From Epichloe hybrida (taxonomy: Eukaryota; Ascomycota; Sordariomycetes; Hypocreales; Clavicipitaceae): DNA of 64,000 nucleotides. The stretch spans positions 186,001 through 250,000 of the forward strand of contig JAFEKR010000032.1 of NCBI GenBank assembly GCA_019022495.1. The letters are read 5' to 3'. Below the pieces are notes generated by a model. That model saw only the letters and a list, made by a program, of their open reading frames with translations, was not told where the DNA came from and did no database searches. Below, one piece after another: positions 45,555 to 56,600 of the stretch. The translations under genes and the position numbers were made by a program. Positions within the stretch are counted from its first letter, which is position 1. Each line of letters begins with the position of its first letter.

Positions 45555-45816
45555 TGTTAAATCCTTCGGATCTTCATCGGTTCAATCGTGGCCAAAGACC
45601 GGACCGAATTATGGGTCCGGCGCGATGCACGCGATATAATTAGCTGTATTAATTCGCTACCCTCTCTTTTACCTTACCTATAGATTTCACTTACTTTTCT
45701 AGTATCTAGACTTTCCCTCTCTTCTCTCTCTTTCCTAGCTAGCTAACTAACTATTATTAACTTTAATATTATAGAATTATCCTATTACTTATATAGGTAC
45801 CTTAGTGTAACTAATA
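45555..45816 (+). repeat. LTR of copia copy 1
   Basis: 262 bp starting TGTTAAATCCTTCGGATC. It aligns throughout with the LTRs at 53362 and 59890 and ends CTAATA where those end in CTAACA or CCAACA. Confidence 0.85.
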
Positions 45817-48400
45817 CTAATTAGTAGTTAACTTTATAACTATAAATAAGCTAGGTATTATAAGAAAAGATATTTCTATAAATATTACTACTACTACCCC
45901 TTATTATACTATAATAGTTATTATAGTAAAAAGGTATAACTATATAAGTATACTAAAGGAAAAGACTAGAATTCTAGTTATAAGCTTATTAGGCTTCTAA
46001 GAAATTAATTTATTAACCCTTAGGCTAAGGGATATACCTTTGTTATATTTATCTAGGATATTATTATTAATTATTAATTTTATTATCTATTATAAGAAAA
46101 CTAACTAACTAAATCTATTACTACAAGGTATTTATTTCAAACCTAATGTTAAATAACCTTAGCTAAGCTAGCTAATATACCTATAAATTCCTTTTAATAT
46201 ATTACCTTCTAACAGACCTTTAATCTCTCCTTATAAGCATTTATTACTTATTTCTTACCCCTTTACTCTTAGTGCTATTTACCCTATACTTATTAGTAAG
46301 AGAGAGAGATTATCTCCTTCCCTCCTTTTTACTAAAAATAAGAAGTAGTAATTCCTATTATTCCCTTATTACTTTTCTTATTATTTTCTAGTTACTTTTA
46401 GCACTTCTATTACTTTATTTATCCTTATTAATTTATTCTTATTACTACTTTTACTACTTTTTCTTTTGTTTTTCCTATTTTTATAATCTTCTAATTTTAT
46501 TAGAGTAATAATACTTCTTAAGTGCGAAAGAAGACCTTCGTAACAGTAATAGGCAAATATAGAAGCTTAATTAGTAGTAAATAATAATAACTTAATAATA
46601 TTTCTTTTATAGTTAAAGATAGTAAAGGAATCTAGACCTTCTATAAGAGCAAAGGCTACTAGTAATAGTAAGGCTCTAATTATTACCCCTAAAAGACCCT
46701 AAGAGTATAAGTTACCCTTATATCTTTAATAGCTTACTTATAACTTCTTTAGTAATTAAAAAGAATCTATTAAGCTAGATCTAGAGACTACTATATAGCT
46801 TAAGCTTAATAACTAGATTATAAGATTTATTAACCTTAGTAAGTATTAAGGTTAGATAGATAATAACCTATAGGAATTATTCTAAGAAGACTTTAAAGGC
46901 TAGTTTAAAAATACCTTTAAAAGGGCTATAAAGAAAGTTATTAAAGAATTACATAATTCTTTACAAGATTATAGCATTCTTATTAAGCAAGGCCTAGGAT
47001 ATTTAATCCTAGTATCCCTTAAAGAAGTGCTTTATTAAACTTTAATACCTCTTTAGTCATAGGAAAGATTATAAGAAAAACTATAATTTTCTAAACCCCT
47101 AGAGCCTTAATATTAATAACCCTAATAACCTACCCTAGAAATCCACCTTCCCTAACCCTAAAGACTACCTAAACCTTTATAAGAGCCCCTATAATAATCC
47201 CTATTAAATCAATAGCTTTATCCTAATAATTATTATTAATAATAACTAGTAGACTATTATTCATAATAAATTATACCTTTATAGTAATTCCCCTCTAAAG
47301 ATTAGATTATAAAGAAGATCTTAAAGCTTATAAAGATATATAAGGATAGTAACCGCTATAGTAGGAAGCTATATAACTTCTTAACACTAAAGATTACGCT
47401 CTTTAAAAATAAGTATAATAGAATTAACCTTCCTTAAACACATTACTAGAAGGCTTTCCTTATTATATTAATAAGTAATACTAAATAATACTTCCTTAAT
47501 TACCTCTTTAGGAATAACTATTCCTATAAAGAAATAATTACCTATATTTATAAACACTTTAAGACAGAAAGTAACTAGTAATTCTATTACTATAAATAGA
47601 GTAGTATAATATTAAAGAATATAATTAAGAAGAACCCTAATAAAAGTAAGCTTAATTACCTTAAGATTATATTATTAACCCTTAAGAAAATTCATAAAGG
47701 CCTATATCTTACTAAAATAGTAAATACTAAGCTTTATAAGTAGGCGTGAAATACTATAGCTAGTATACCTAAATATTAAATAGTAAAATATATACACTCC
47801 CTAGGCTTTAAAAGTCTTACTAAAGACCTCTATAAGGTAATTACTATTATAAAATTAAATAAGAAGTTTTCCTAATACCTTTAGTACTAATAAGGAGACC
47901 CTCTAGAGGCTATATTTACTAATTATTAGTATAAATAATAATCCTATAGCAAAGAAAGCTATTATAAATAAAGCCCTAGGCTAAGCACTAAGCGCTACTT
48001 TATATATAGTAAGAGTAGCTACTAATTCTTTAATTACTTTACTAAAGAGTATTAAAAAAAAAGGACTACTAGTAAGCTAGTAAAATATATTATATACCCC
48101 CTTTAGAGAAGAGATTCTAGGTATTCCTTACCTCCTATAAAGGGTAGGATAATAATAAGCCTAATAAGGACTTAGGTTAGAATTAGGAATTATATCTTTT
48201 AGCCTATATAGAGGCTAAAGATAATAATAATAATATAGAGAAGCTACTATTAATAGTATACCTAAGTATTATATAATTCTTTTACTTTAGACTATAGACT
48301 AACTATAATACTACTAATATTAATATCCTTATAACCCTAAATAACTAGGCCTTTTAACACATATTCCTTAGGTAAGAGCTTTATAAGCTATAAGAGTATA

Positions 48401-50102
48401 TATATTATTTACGCTAGTTAGCTCTATAGATAGCTATTACTAGTACTCCTACTACTAAGTTAAAAGGGAAAACCCTATACTAGGAAGAAAAACCCCCTTA
48501 TATCTATATATAGGCTAGCGCTAGCCCTATAACAGGTCTGCGCTACTTAGTGTGTTTCCTATTATAGGTGTTTATTACTAGCTTACGCTAGCCTTATCCT
48601 ATTAAAAAGAAAAAAGAAAGGAAAAATATATAAAATAAGCCCCTTCTAGTCCTATTCTAGTGTAATAATATATCTATCCTAAGTCTCTCTGCTTTAGGCT
48701 AGGGTAGAGTGAATCTGGATTTATAGTATTAATTTACTTCTTATTTACTTTTACGCTAACTCTTTTATAGCCTTACTTTTTAGCTATCTCTAGCTTACCT
48801 TTACCTTATATATCTAGTAAAGTCTAAGTACTTAGTTTTATTTAATTAGTATAGGGGGAGGGTAGTTATAGCCCTAGACTAGTATAGTCCTAGGTTAAGA
48901 TTACTTATATATTATTAGATTTGTTAATTATATTATGCTTTATTTTTAAGTAAGTTATCTAAATTATCCCCCCCCCCCCCTCTATAGGTATAAAAGAGAG
49001 CTCTCCCCCCCTAGGGTCCTAGTCTCTTTCTTCTCTTTATATTAAACTTCCTATAGGTTTTTCTTTTTTTTCTAGCTATTTAAGGCTATCCTAGGCTAGG
49101 GTTAGGTTATTTACTAATATTTACTATAGATTTAGACTAAATCTAGTATAATAGCGCTAGAAGCTATAAGTACTTTAGTATTACTACTTATCTAGCTCTA
49201 ATCCACCTAGGAACCTTATAAGTATAAGGACTTCCTAAGGAAGTCTATAACTAAAAAGTAATATATATAAGTCACAAAGAAAGGTCTATCTATAAGTTAT
49301 ATTTACTTTTACTCTAGGCCTAGTCTACTGCTAATTTACTTTAGCTTAGTAAACTAAGAGAAGTTTAATATATTTCCTATAAATCTTATTTAGTTTAGGA
49401 CCTTAGGCACTAGTGCTATCTTATTATTAGTAAGTTAGTCTTACTCTAGCTTAGTAATAAGGCTAACTTGCTAGATAAGGGTAGCTACTAACACGTGTTT
49501 TAACTATTAGGTTTAGAACTATTAATACTATTAGGTAATAATTAATAATCACCCTTACTCTAGCTTAGTTCTATATCTAATCCGCTATTTTAGCTAAACT
49601 TATCTAGTAATTAAAATAAGTATTAGTAATTAGTTAAGACCTAGGCTTCTATAGCTAATAGGGGTGTGGTAAGTCTATTCTAGCTTAGTAGTAAGTTTAT
49701 TCTAGCTCTAATATTTTCCTTAATAAGCCCTAGAAGGCTTCTAGAACTAGGTTAAGAAGCTCTACGCTAGTAATTAGGCAAAGAAAAAATAAAGCACCTT
49801 AGTAGTAAGCCTAGACTAGGCTAGTTTCTCTAAGGAATAGTATACTAAGCTTATCTTTTAGCTTATATACCTTAACGCGCATATAGTAAAGATAAACCAT
49901 CTCTTACTTGCTATTATCCCTACGAAAAATCGCGACTAGGTGGCTATAAATATAATTCCTATCCTAGAGGAGGAATAAGGTAGTAGCTTAAATTTAGCCT
50001 AGAGTAAGGGTAGCGGCGGGCTAGTAGGACTTATAATACCTAGAGTTTATAGTTAAAATTAATCTAATAATAGTTCTGGACCTGAATGTTCTCTGTTGTG
50101 AT
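48401..50102 (+). mobile_element. Unclassified 1,702-bp insertion A (retroposon-like)
   Basis: Bounded by a perfect 14-bp direct repeat GCTATAAGAGTATA (48387-48400 and 50103-50116). The uninterrupted site is seen in copia copy 2 at about 56225-56247. There are no terminal inverted repeats or LTRs. It contains a C-run, a TATAAAAGAGAGC promoter-like string (about 48989) and a pyrimidine-rich initiator region. A decayed coding-like frame begins near 49151 and runs to the right end (reading like PIPEEE...SG.G near 49960-50010). The long target duplication suggests target-primed integration. The family is not recognised. Confidence 0.7.
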
Positions 50103-50392
50103 GCTATAAGAGTATAATAAAGGCTTAATTCACTATATCTCTAAAGAACACTATTCTAAAGAGGTCTTTAAAGGGATTATACCTAATACTAGCACTATAG
50201 GAAAGTTAAGTGTAAGAGAGGTATAAGTAAAGGCTCTATTAAGATTAATACCTTTATTAAAGGTAACCCCTTATAAACCCTAAATTATTATATTTAGCGC
50301 TAGATTAGTAGTTATAAGAGAAATCCTTTATATGCCTATAAAACTTAAAGAGCTTAAATTCTATATCCTTAATATATATATATATATTATTT

Positions 50393-52094
50393 ACGCTAGT
50401 TAGCTCTATAGATAGCTATTACTAGTACTCCTACTACTAAGTTAAAAGGGAAAACCCTATACTAGGAAGAAAAACCCCCTTACGTCTATGTACAGGCTAG
50501 CGCTAGCCCTATAATAGGTTTGCGCCGCTTAGTGTGTTTCCTATTATAGGTGTTTATTACTAGCTTATACTAGCCTTATCCTATTAAAAAGAAAAAGAAA
50601 GGAAAGATATATAAAATAAAAGTTTATAAGCCCCTTCTAGTCCTACTCTAGTATAATAATATGCCTATCCTAAGTCTCTTTGCTTTAGGCTAGGGCAAAG
50701 TAAATCTAGATTTATAGCGTTAATTTACTTCTTATTTACTCTTATGCTTACTCTCCTATAGCCTTACTTTTTAGCTATCTCTAGCTTATTCTTACCTTAT
50801 ATGTCTAGTAAAGTCTAAGTACCTAGTTTTATTTAACTAGCACTAGGGGAGGGTAGTTATAGCCCTAGACTAAGGCAGTCCTAGGTTAAGATTACTTATG
50901 TGTTATTAGATTTATTAATTACGTTATGCTTTGTTTTTTAAGTAAGTTATCTAAATTATCCCCCCCCCCCCCTCCATAGGTATAAAAGAGAGCTCTCCCC
51001 CCCTAGGGTCCTAGTCTCTTTCTTCTCTTTATATTAAACTTCCTATAGGTTCTTCTTTTCTTTCTAGCTATTTAAGGCTATCCTAGGCTAGGGTTAGGTT
51101 ATTTGCTAATATTTACTGTAGATTTAGACTAAATCTAGCATAATAGCGCTAGAAGTTATAAGTACTTTAGTGTTACTACTTATCTAGCTTTAATTCACCT
51201 AGGAATCTTATAAGTATAAGGACTTCCTAAGGAAGTCTATAACTAAAAAGCAATACGCGTAGGTTATAGAGAAGGGTTTATCTATAAGTTATATTTACTT
51301 CTGCTTTAGGCCTAGTCCACTACTAATTTGCTTTAGCTTAGTAAACTAAGAGAAGTTTAATACATTTCCTACGAATCTTATTTAGTTTAGGACCTTAGGC
51401 ACTAGTGCTATCTTATTATTAGTAAGTTAGTCCTACTCTAGCTTAGTAATAAGGCTAACTTACTAGATAGGGGCAGCCACTAACATGTGTTTTAACTATT
51501 AGGTTTAGAACTATTAATACTATTAGGTAATAATTAATAATTACCCCTACTCTAGCTTAGCTCTATGTCTAATCCACTATTTTAGCTAAACTTATCTAGT
51601 AATTAAAATTAGTATTAGTAGTTAGTTAAGACCTAGGCTTCTATAGCTAATAAGGGTATAGTAAGTCTATTCTAGCTTAGTAGTAGGTTTATTCTAGCTT
51701 TAATATCTTCCTTAATAAGCCCTAGAAGGCTTCTAGGACTAGGTTAAGAAGCTTTACACTAGTAATTAGGCAAAGAAAAAATAAAGCGCCTTAGTAGTAA
51801 GCCTAGACTAGGCTAGTTTCTCTAAGGAATAGCATACTAAGCTTATCTTTTAGCTTACACGCCTTAACGCACGTATAGCAAAGATAAACTATCTCTTACT
51901 TACTATTATCCCTATAAAAAATTGTAACTAGGTAGCTATAAATATAATCCCTATCCTAGAGGAGGAATAAGGTAGTAGCTTAAATTTAGCTTAAAGTAAG
52001 GGTAATAGCAGGCTAGTAGGACTTATAATACCTAGAGTTTATAGTTAAAATTAATCTAATAATAGTTCTAGACCTAAATATTCTTTATTATAAT
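50393..52094 (+). mobile_element. Unclassified 1,702-bp insertion B, second copy of insertion A
   Basis: Same orientation and exactly the same length as insertion A by end alignment; the differences visible are mostly C/T and G/A. It sits in the copia sequence after ATCCTTAATATA, matching copia copy 2 at about 56486-56499. On its right the sequence switches to LINE material instead of copia, so no clean target duplication is visible there. Confidence 0.68.
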
Positions 52095-52744
52095 TATAAA
52101 TTATAAAATTAGTCCCTCCCCTAGCCCGCCTCCGTGCCTACACTGTCCGTTCTGTCCCTTATACTAGATTTATAATTAGAAGGTTTTCTATTTATTAACG
52201 GATTTAGCCTAGGTCTAGTAGTATTCTAAGCTATCTTATAGCTAGCTCCTATGCTAATAAGTAATATTAGAGTTATCTTATGCTAAGGAACTATTTAGCT
52301 AAATATTTTACTTTTTAAAGTTTATTTAGGGCTAGCCTTACCTCCTATGCATTAGCAGGCTATCACTACCAAGGTCACCTATAGTTATATTTACTATAAT
52401 TAACTAGTATATAGTATTAGTCTTCTATAGCTTAACCGTAGCTATATAAGGGCAAAACCACCCTAGGAACCTTTCTTTAGAATAGGAACTTATTTAGGCC
52501 TATCTTTCCTATACGTAGTTAGATAATTATTAAAGAGATATACTTATCTATATTAGTGTGGAATTCCTAGATTTCCTTTAGGTTATAGGAGGGTAAGTAA
52601 TCTTTAGTTAGTTCTCTAATGTGTTTACTCTAGGCTAGCCTCTCTTTATTATACTAATCCTTCTATTATTTCTTCTATTCCTTATCTAGGTCTATGTCTA
52701 GTTTATTATTAATAGGTAGGGGTCTTCTTCTATAGCGTAGTACT
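52095..52744 (-). mobile_element. 3' part of a LINE (non-LTR) retrotransposon relic
   Basis: Separated from its main body (61685-64000) by the hAT-like insertion. Joining the sequence across the single copy of ATCGTAAC gives continuous AT-rich coding-like sequence on the minus strand. A short less-mutated GC patch lies at about 52114-52160. The left end is placed at the edge of insertion B and is approximate. Confidence 0.5.
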
Positions 52745-52760
52745 ATCGTAACCAGAGCAT

Positions 52761-52890
52761 GTAATGTAATGTAATGTAATGTAATATTTGGGGTTTGGAT
52801 GTAATGTGTAATGTAATGTAATGTAATGTAATGTAATGTGTAATTATTACATATTACATTACATTACATTACAAACATTACAAATGTAAT
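52761..52890. repeat. Left subterminal GTAAT/ATTAC arrays
   Basis: Runs of TGTAA(TG) units in direct orientation are followed by a long inverted repeat (GTAATGTAATG...TTATTAC...CATTACATTAC) able to form a hairpin. Confidence 0.8.
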
Positions 52891-53361
52891 GTTAGGGGAA
52901 AATAAAAGTGGGGTATATTAAGATCTTATAATATTATATAGATTTTTCTTTATTAAGTTAATATTAGCGTTAATTTAATTACTATTTTAGTTTATTTACT
53001 ATAAATTATTTAAGTTTCCTTAGTTTTAGATTATTAGTTATATATTAGGGTATAGGGTATATTATATAGGTTTAAGAGAAAAATAGAAATCCTTGAATTC
53101 TTTTCTATATTATAAGATCTTGAAATACTAATAAATCTAATTTCTAAGATTTAATATTGTATTATTTAACCTAAGTGTTTATTTTACTAAATAATACCCT
53201 ATATATACTTTTAAATTTAATATAAAATAATATATTATAAGTCTAAATAATTATATCAAGGACTAATAAAGAAATCTTTAAGAAGCCTATATTATTTAAA
53301 GTTAATTAATTTAAGATAGGATATAAAATCTAATTTTTTAGAATTAATAAATAAATATTAT

Positions 53362-53620
53362 TGTTGATTCCTTCGGATCTTCATCGGTTCAATCGTGGCC
53401 AAAGACCGGACCAATTGTGGGTCTAGCGCGATGCACACGATATAATTAGCTGCATTAATTCGCCACCCCCTTTTATGCCCTATATACAGATTTCGCTTAC
53501 TTTTCTAGCATCTAGACTTTCCCTCTCTTCTCTCTCTTTCCTAGCTATCTATCTAACTATCTATTATCAACTTTATTTATACGGGATTATTACCTACGTA
53601 GGACCTTAGTAAATCTAACA
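53362..53620 (+). repeat. 5' LTR of copia copy 2
   Basis: Starts TGTTGATTCCTTCGGATC and ends AATCTAACA. It contains a CT-rich stretch (TTTCCCTCTCTTCTCTC). A TGG follows 9 bp after the LTR end and may begin the primer-binding site. Confidence 0.92.
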
Positions 53621-56600
53621 CTAATTAGTGGTTAACTTCACAACCACAAATAAGCTAGGTATCACAAGAAGAGATATTTCTACAGACGTCACTACCACTA
53701 CCCCTTGTTATGCCGTAACGGTCATTACGGTAGAGAGGCATGACTATATAAGTATGCTAAAGGAAGAGACTAGAATCCTAGTTATAGGCTTGTTAGGCTT
53801 CTAAGGAATTAATATATTAACCCTTAGGCTTAGGGATATAACTTTATTATATCTATTCAGGATATTGTTATTAATTATTGATTTTATTATCTATTATAAG
53901 AAAACTAACTAACTAACCGAATCTATTACCGCAAGGCATTTATTTCAAACCTAATGTTAAATAACCTTAGCTAAGCTAGCTAACACATCTATAACTTCTC
54001 TATTAATATTCCCTTTATCTAACAGACCTTTAATCTATTTATATAAGCATCTATAGCTTGTTTTTTACCCCCTTTATTATTAGTGCTATTCGCCCTATGC
54101 TTATTAGCAAAAGAGAGAGATTACCTCCTTCCCTCTTTTTTATAAAAAACAGGAAGTAGTAATTCCTATTATTCCCTTATTACTTTTCCTGTTATTTTCT
54201 AGTTACCTTTAGAACTTCTATTACTTCTTTATCTCTAGTAATTTATTCTTATTGCTTTATCCTTATCGCTACTTTTGCTACTTCCACTGCTTTTTCTTCT
54301 GTTTTTCCTGTTTTTACAATCTTCTAATTTCATTAGAGTAATAACGCTCCTAAAATACAAAAGAAGAACCTTATAATAGCGATAGGTAGACATAGGAGCT
54401 TAATTAGTAGTAAAACCAATAAATTAGTAATGTTTCTTTTATAGTTAAAAATAGTAGAGGAATCTAGACCTTCCATGAGAGGAAGGGCTACTAGTAATAG
54501 TAAGGCTCTAATTATCACCCCTGAGAGACCTTAAAGGAATGAATTACCCCCACGCCTTTAATAGCTTACTTATGAATTCTTACATAACTAGAAAGAATCT
54601 ATTAAGCTAGATCTAGAGACTACTACATAGCTTAAGCTTAATAACTAGATTGCAAGATTTATTAACCTTAGTGAGTATTAAGGTTAGAGAGATAATAACC
54701 TATAGGAATTATTCTAAGAAGACTTCGAAGGCTAGTCTAAAGACACCTTTAAAAGGGCATCTAAGGATGTTATTAGAGAATTACGTAATTCTTTACAAGA
54801 TTACGGCGTCCTTATCAGGCAAGGCCTAGGATATTTAATCCTAGTATTGCTTAAGGAAGTACTTTATTAAACCTTAATACCCCTTTAGTTATAGGAAAGA
54901 TTATAAGAACAACTATAATCTTCTAAACCCCTAGAGCCTTAACATTAACAGCCCTGACAACCTACCCTAGAAATTAACCTTTCCTAACCCTAGAGATTAC
55001 TCAAACCCTTATAAGAACCCTTGTAATAATCCCTATTATATTAATAGCTCTATCTAGATAATTATTATTAAGAACGACTAGTGGACTATTATTCATAACA
55101 AATTATGCCTTTATAGTAATTCCCCTCTAAAGATTAGATTATAAAGAAGATCTCAGAGCTTATGAAGATATATAAGGATAGCGACCGCTATAGTAGAAAG
55201 CTATATAACTTCTTAACGCTAAAGATCACGCTCTTTGAAAATAAGTGTAATAGAATTAACCTTCCTTAAATATATTATTAGAAGGCTTTCCCTATTATGT
55301 TAATAGGTAATGCTAAGTAATACTACTTTAATTACCTCTTTAGGAATAACTATTCCTATAAAGAGATAATTACTTACGTCTGTTAACGCTTTAAGACAGA
55401 AAGTAACTAGCAATTCTATTACTACAAATAGAGTAGCATAACGCTAAAGAGCATAATTAAGAGGAACCCTAACAAAAGCAAGCTTAAGTGCCTTAAGATT
55501 ATGTTATTAACCCTTAAGAAAATTTACAAAGGCCTATACCTTACTAAGATAGTAGATACTAAACTCTATAAGCAGGCCTTAAACGCTATAGCTAGTGTGC
55601 TTAAATATTAGATAGTAGAATACATATACTCCGCAGGCTTTAAGAGTCTTACTAGAGACCTCCGTAAGGTAATTACTATTATGGAATTAAATAAGAAGTC
55701 CTCCTAATACCTTTAGTACTAATAAGGAGACCCTCTAGAGGCTATGTTTACTAATTATTAGTACGAATAGTAATTATCCTCCTATAGCGGAGGAAGCTAT
55801 TATAGGTAAAGCCCTAAGCTAAGCACTAAGCGCTACTTTATATGTAGTAAGAGCAGCTGCTAGTCTTCTAATTACTTCGCTAAAGAATATTAAAAGGAAA
55901 AGGACTACTAGTAGGCTAGTAAAACACATTATACACCCCCTTTAGAGAAGAGATTCTAGGTATTCCTTACCTCCTATAAAGGGTAGGATAATAATAAGCC
56001 TAATGAAGGCTTAGGTTAGAATTAGGAATTATATCTTTTAGCCTACATAGAAGCTAAAGATAATAATAATAATGTGAAGGAGCTACTATTAATAGCATAC
56101 CTAAGTATCACATAATTCTTCTACTCCGGATTATAAACTAACTATAATGCCGCTAATATTAATATTCTCGTAACCCTAAATAATTAAGCCTTCTAACACA
56201 TATTCCTTAGGCAGGAGCTCTATAAGCTATAAGATTGTAATAAAGGCTTAATTTACTATATCTCTAAAAAACGCTATTCTAAAGAGGTCTTTAGAGGGAT
56301 TATACCTAATACTAGCGCTATAGGAAAGTTAAGTGTAGGAGAGGCATAAGTGAAGGCTTTGTTAAGATTAATGCCTTTATTAAAGGTAACCCCTTGTAAA
56401 CCCTAAATTATTACATTTAGCGCTAGATTAGCAGTTACAAGAGGAATCCTTTATATACCTACGGAACTTAGAGAGCTTAAATTTTACATCCTTAACATAG
56501 CTACCCCCTTTCTTTTCTTAATTACTAATATAAATAAGATGTAAGTTAAGATTAATAACCTTACTAACATGCTTATCTAAGGCAATAAGACTATACCTAT

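Larger units (their letters stand above)
45555..50392 (+). mobile_element. Partial Ty1/copia retrotransposon, copy 1, RIP-degenerated
   Basis: It starts with an LTR (45555-45816). Internal sequence 45817-48400 and 50117-50392 matches the gag-side part of the second copy (53621-56500) nearly base for base, the differences being transitions. It is interrupted by insertion A (48401-50102) and ends at insertion B. The integrase, RT and RNase H half and the 3' LTR are absent, so it is a truncated copy. It is more AT-rich than copy 2, with no open frames left. Confidence 0.8.

Noticed and set aside
48401..52094. Insertions A and B as the two LTRs of one retrotransposon
   Set aside because: The 290 bp between them is copia sequence matching copy 2 at 56236-56486, and A alone has its own 14-bp target duplication.
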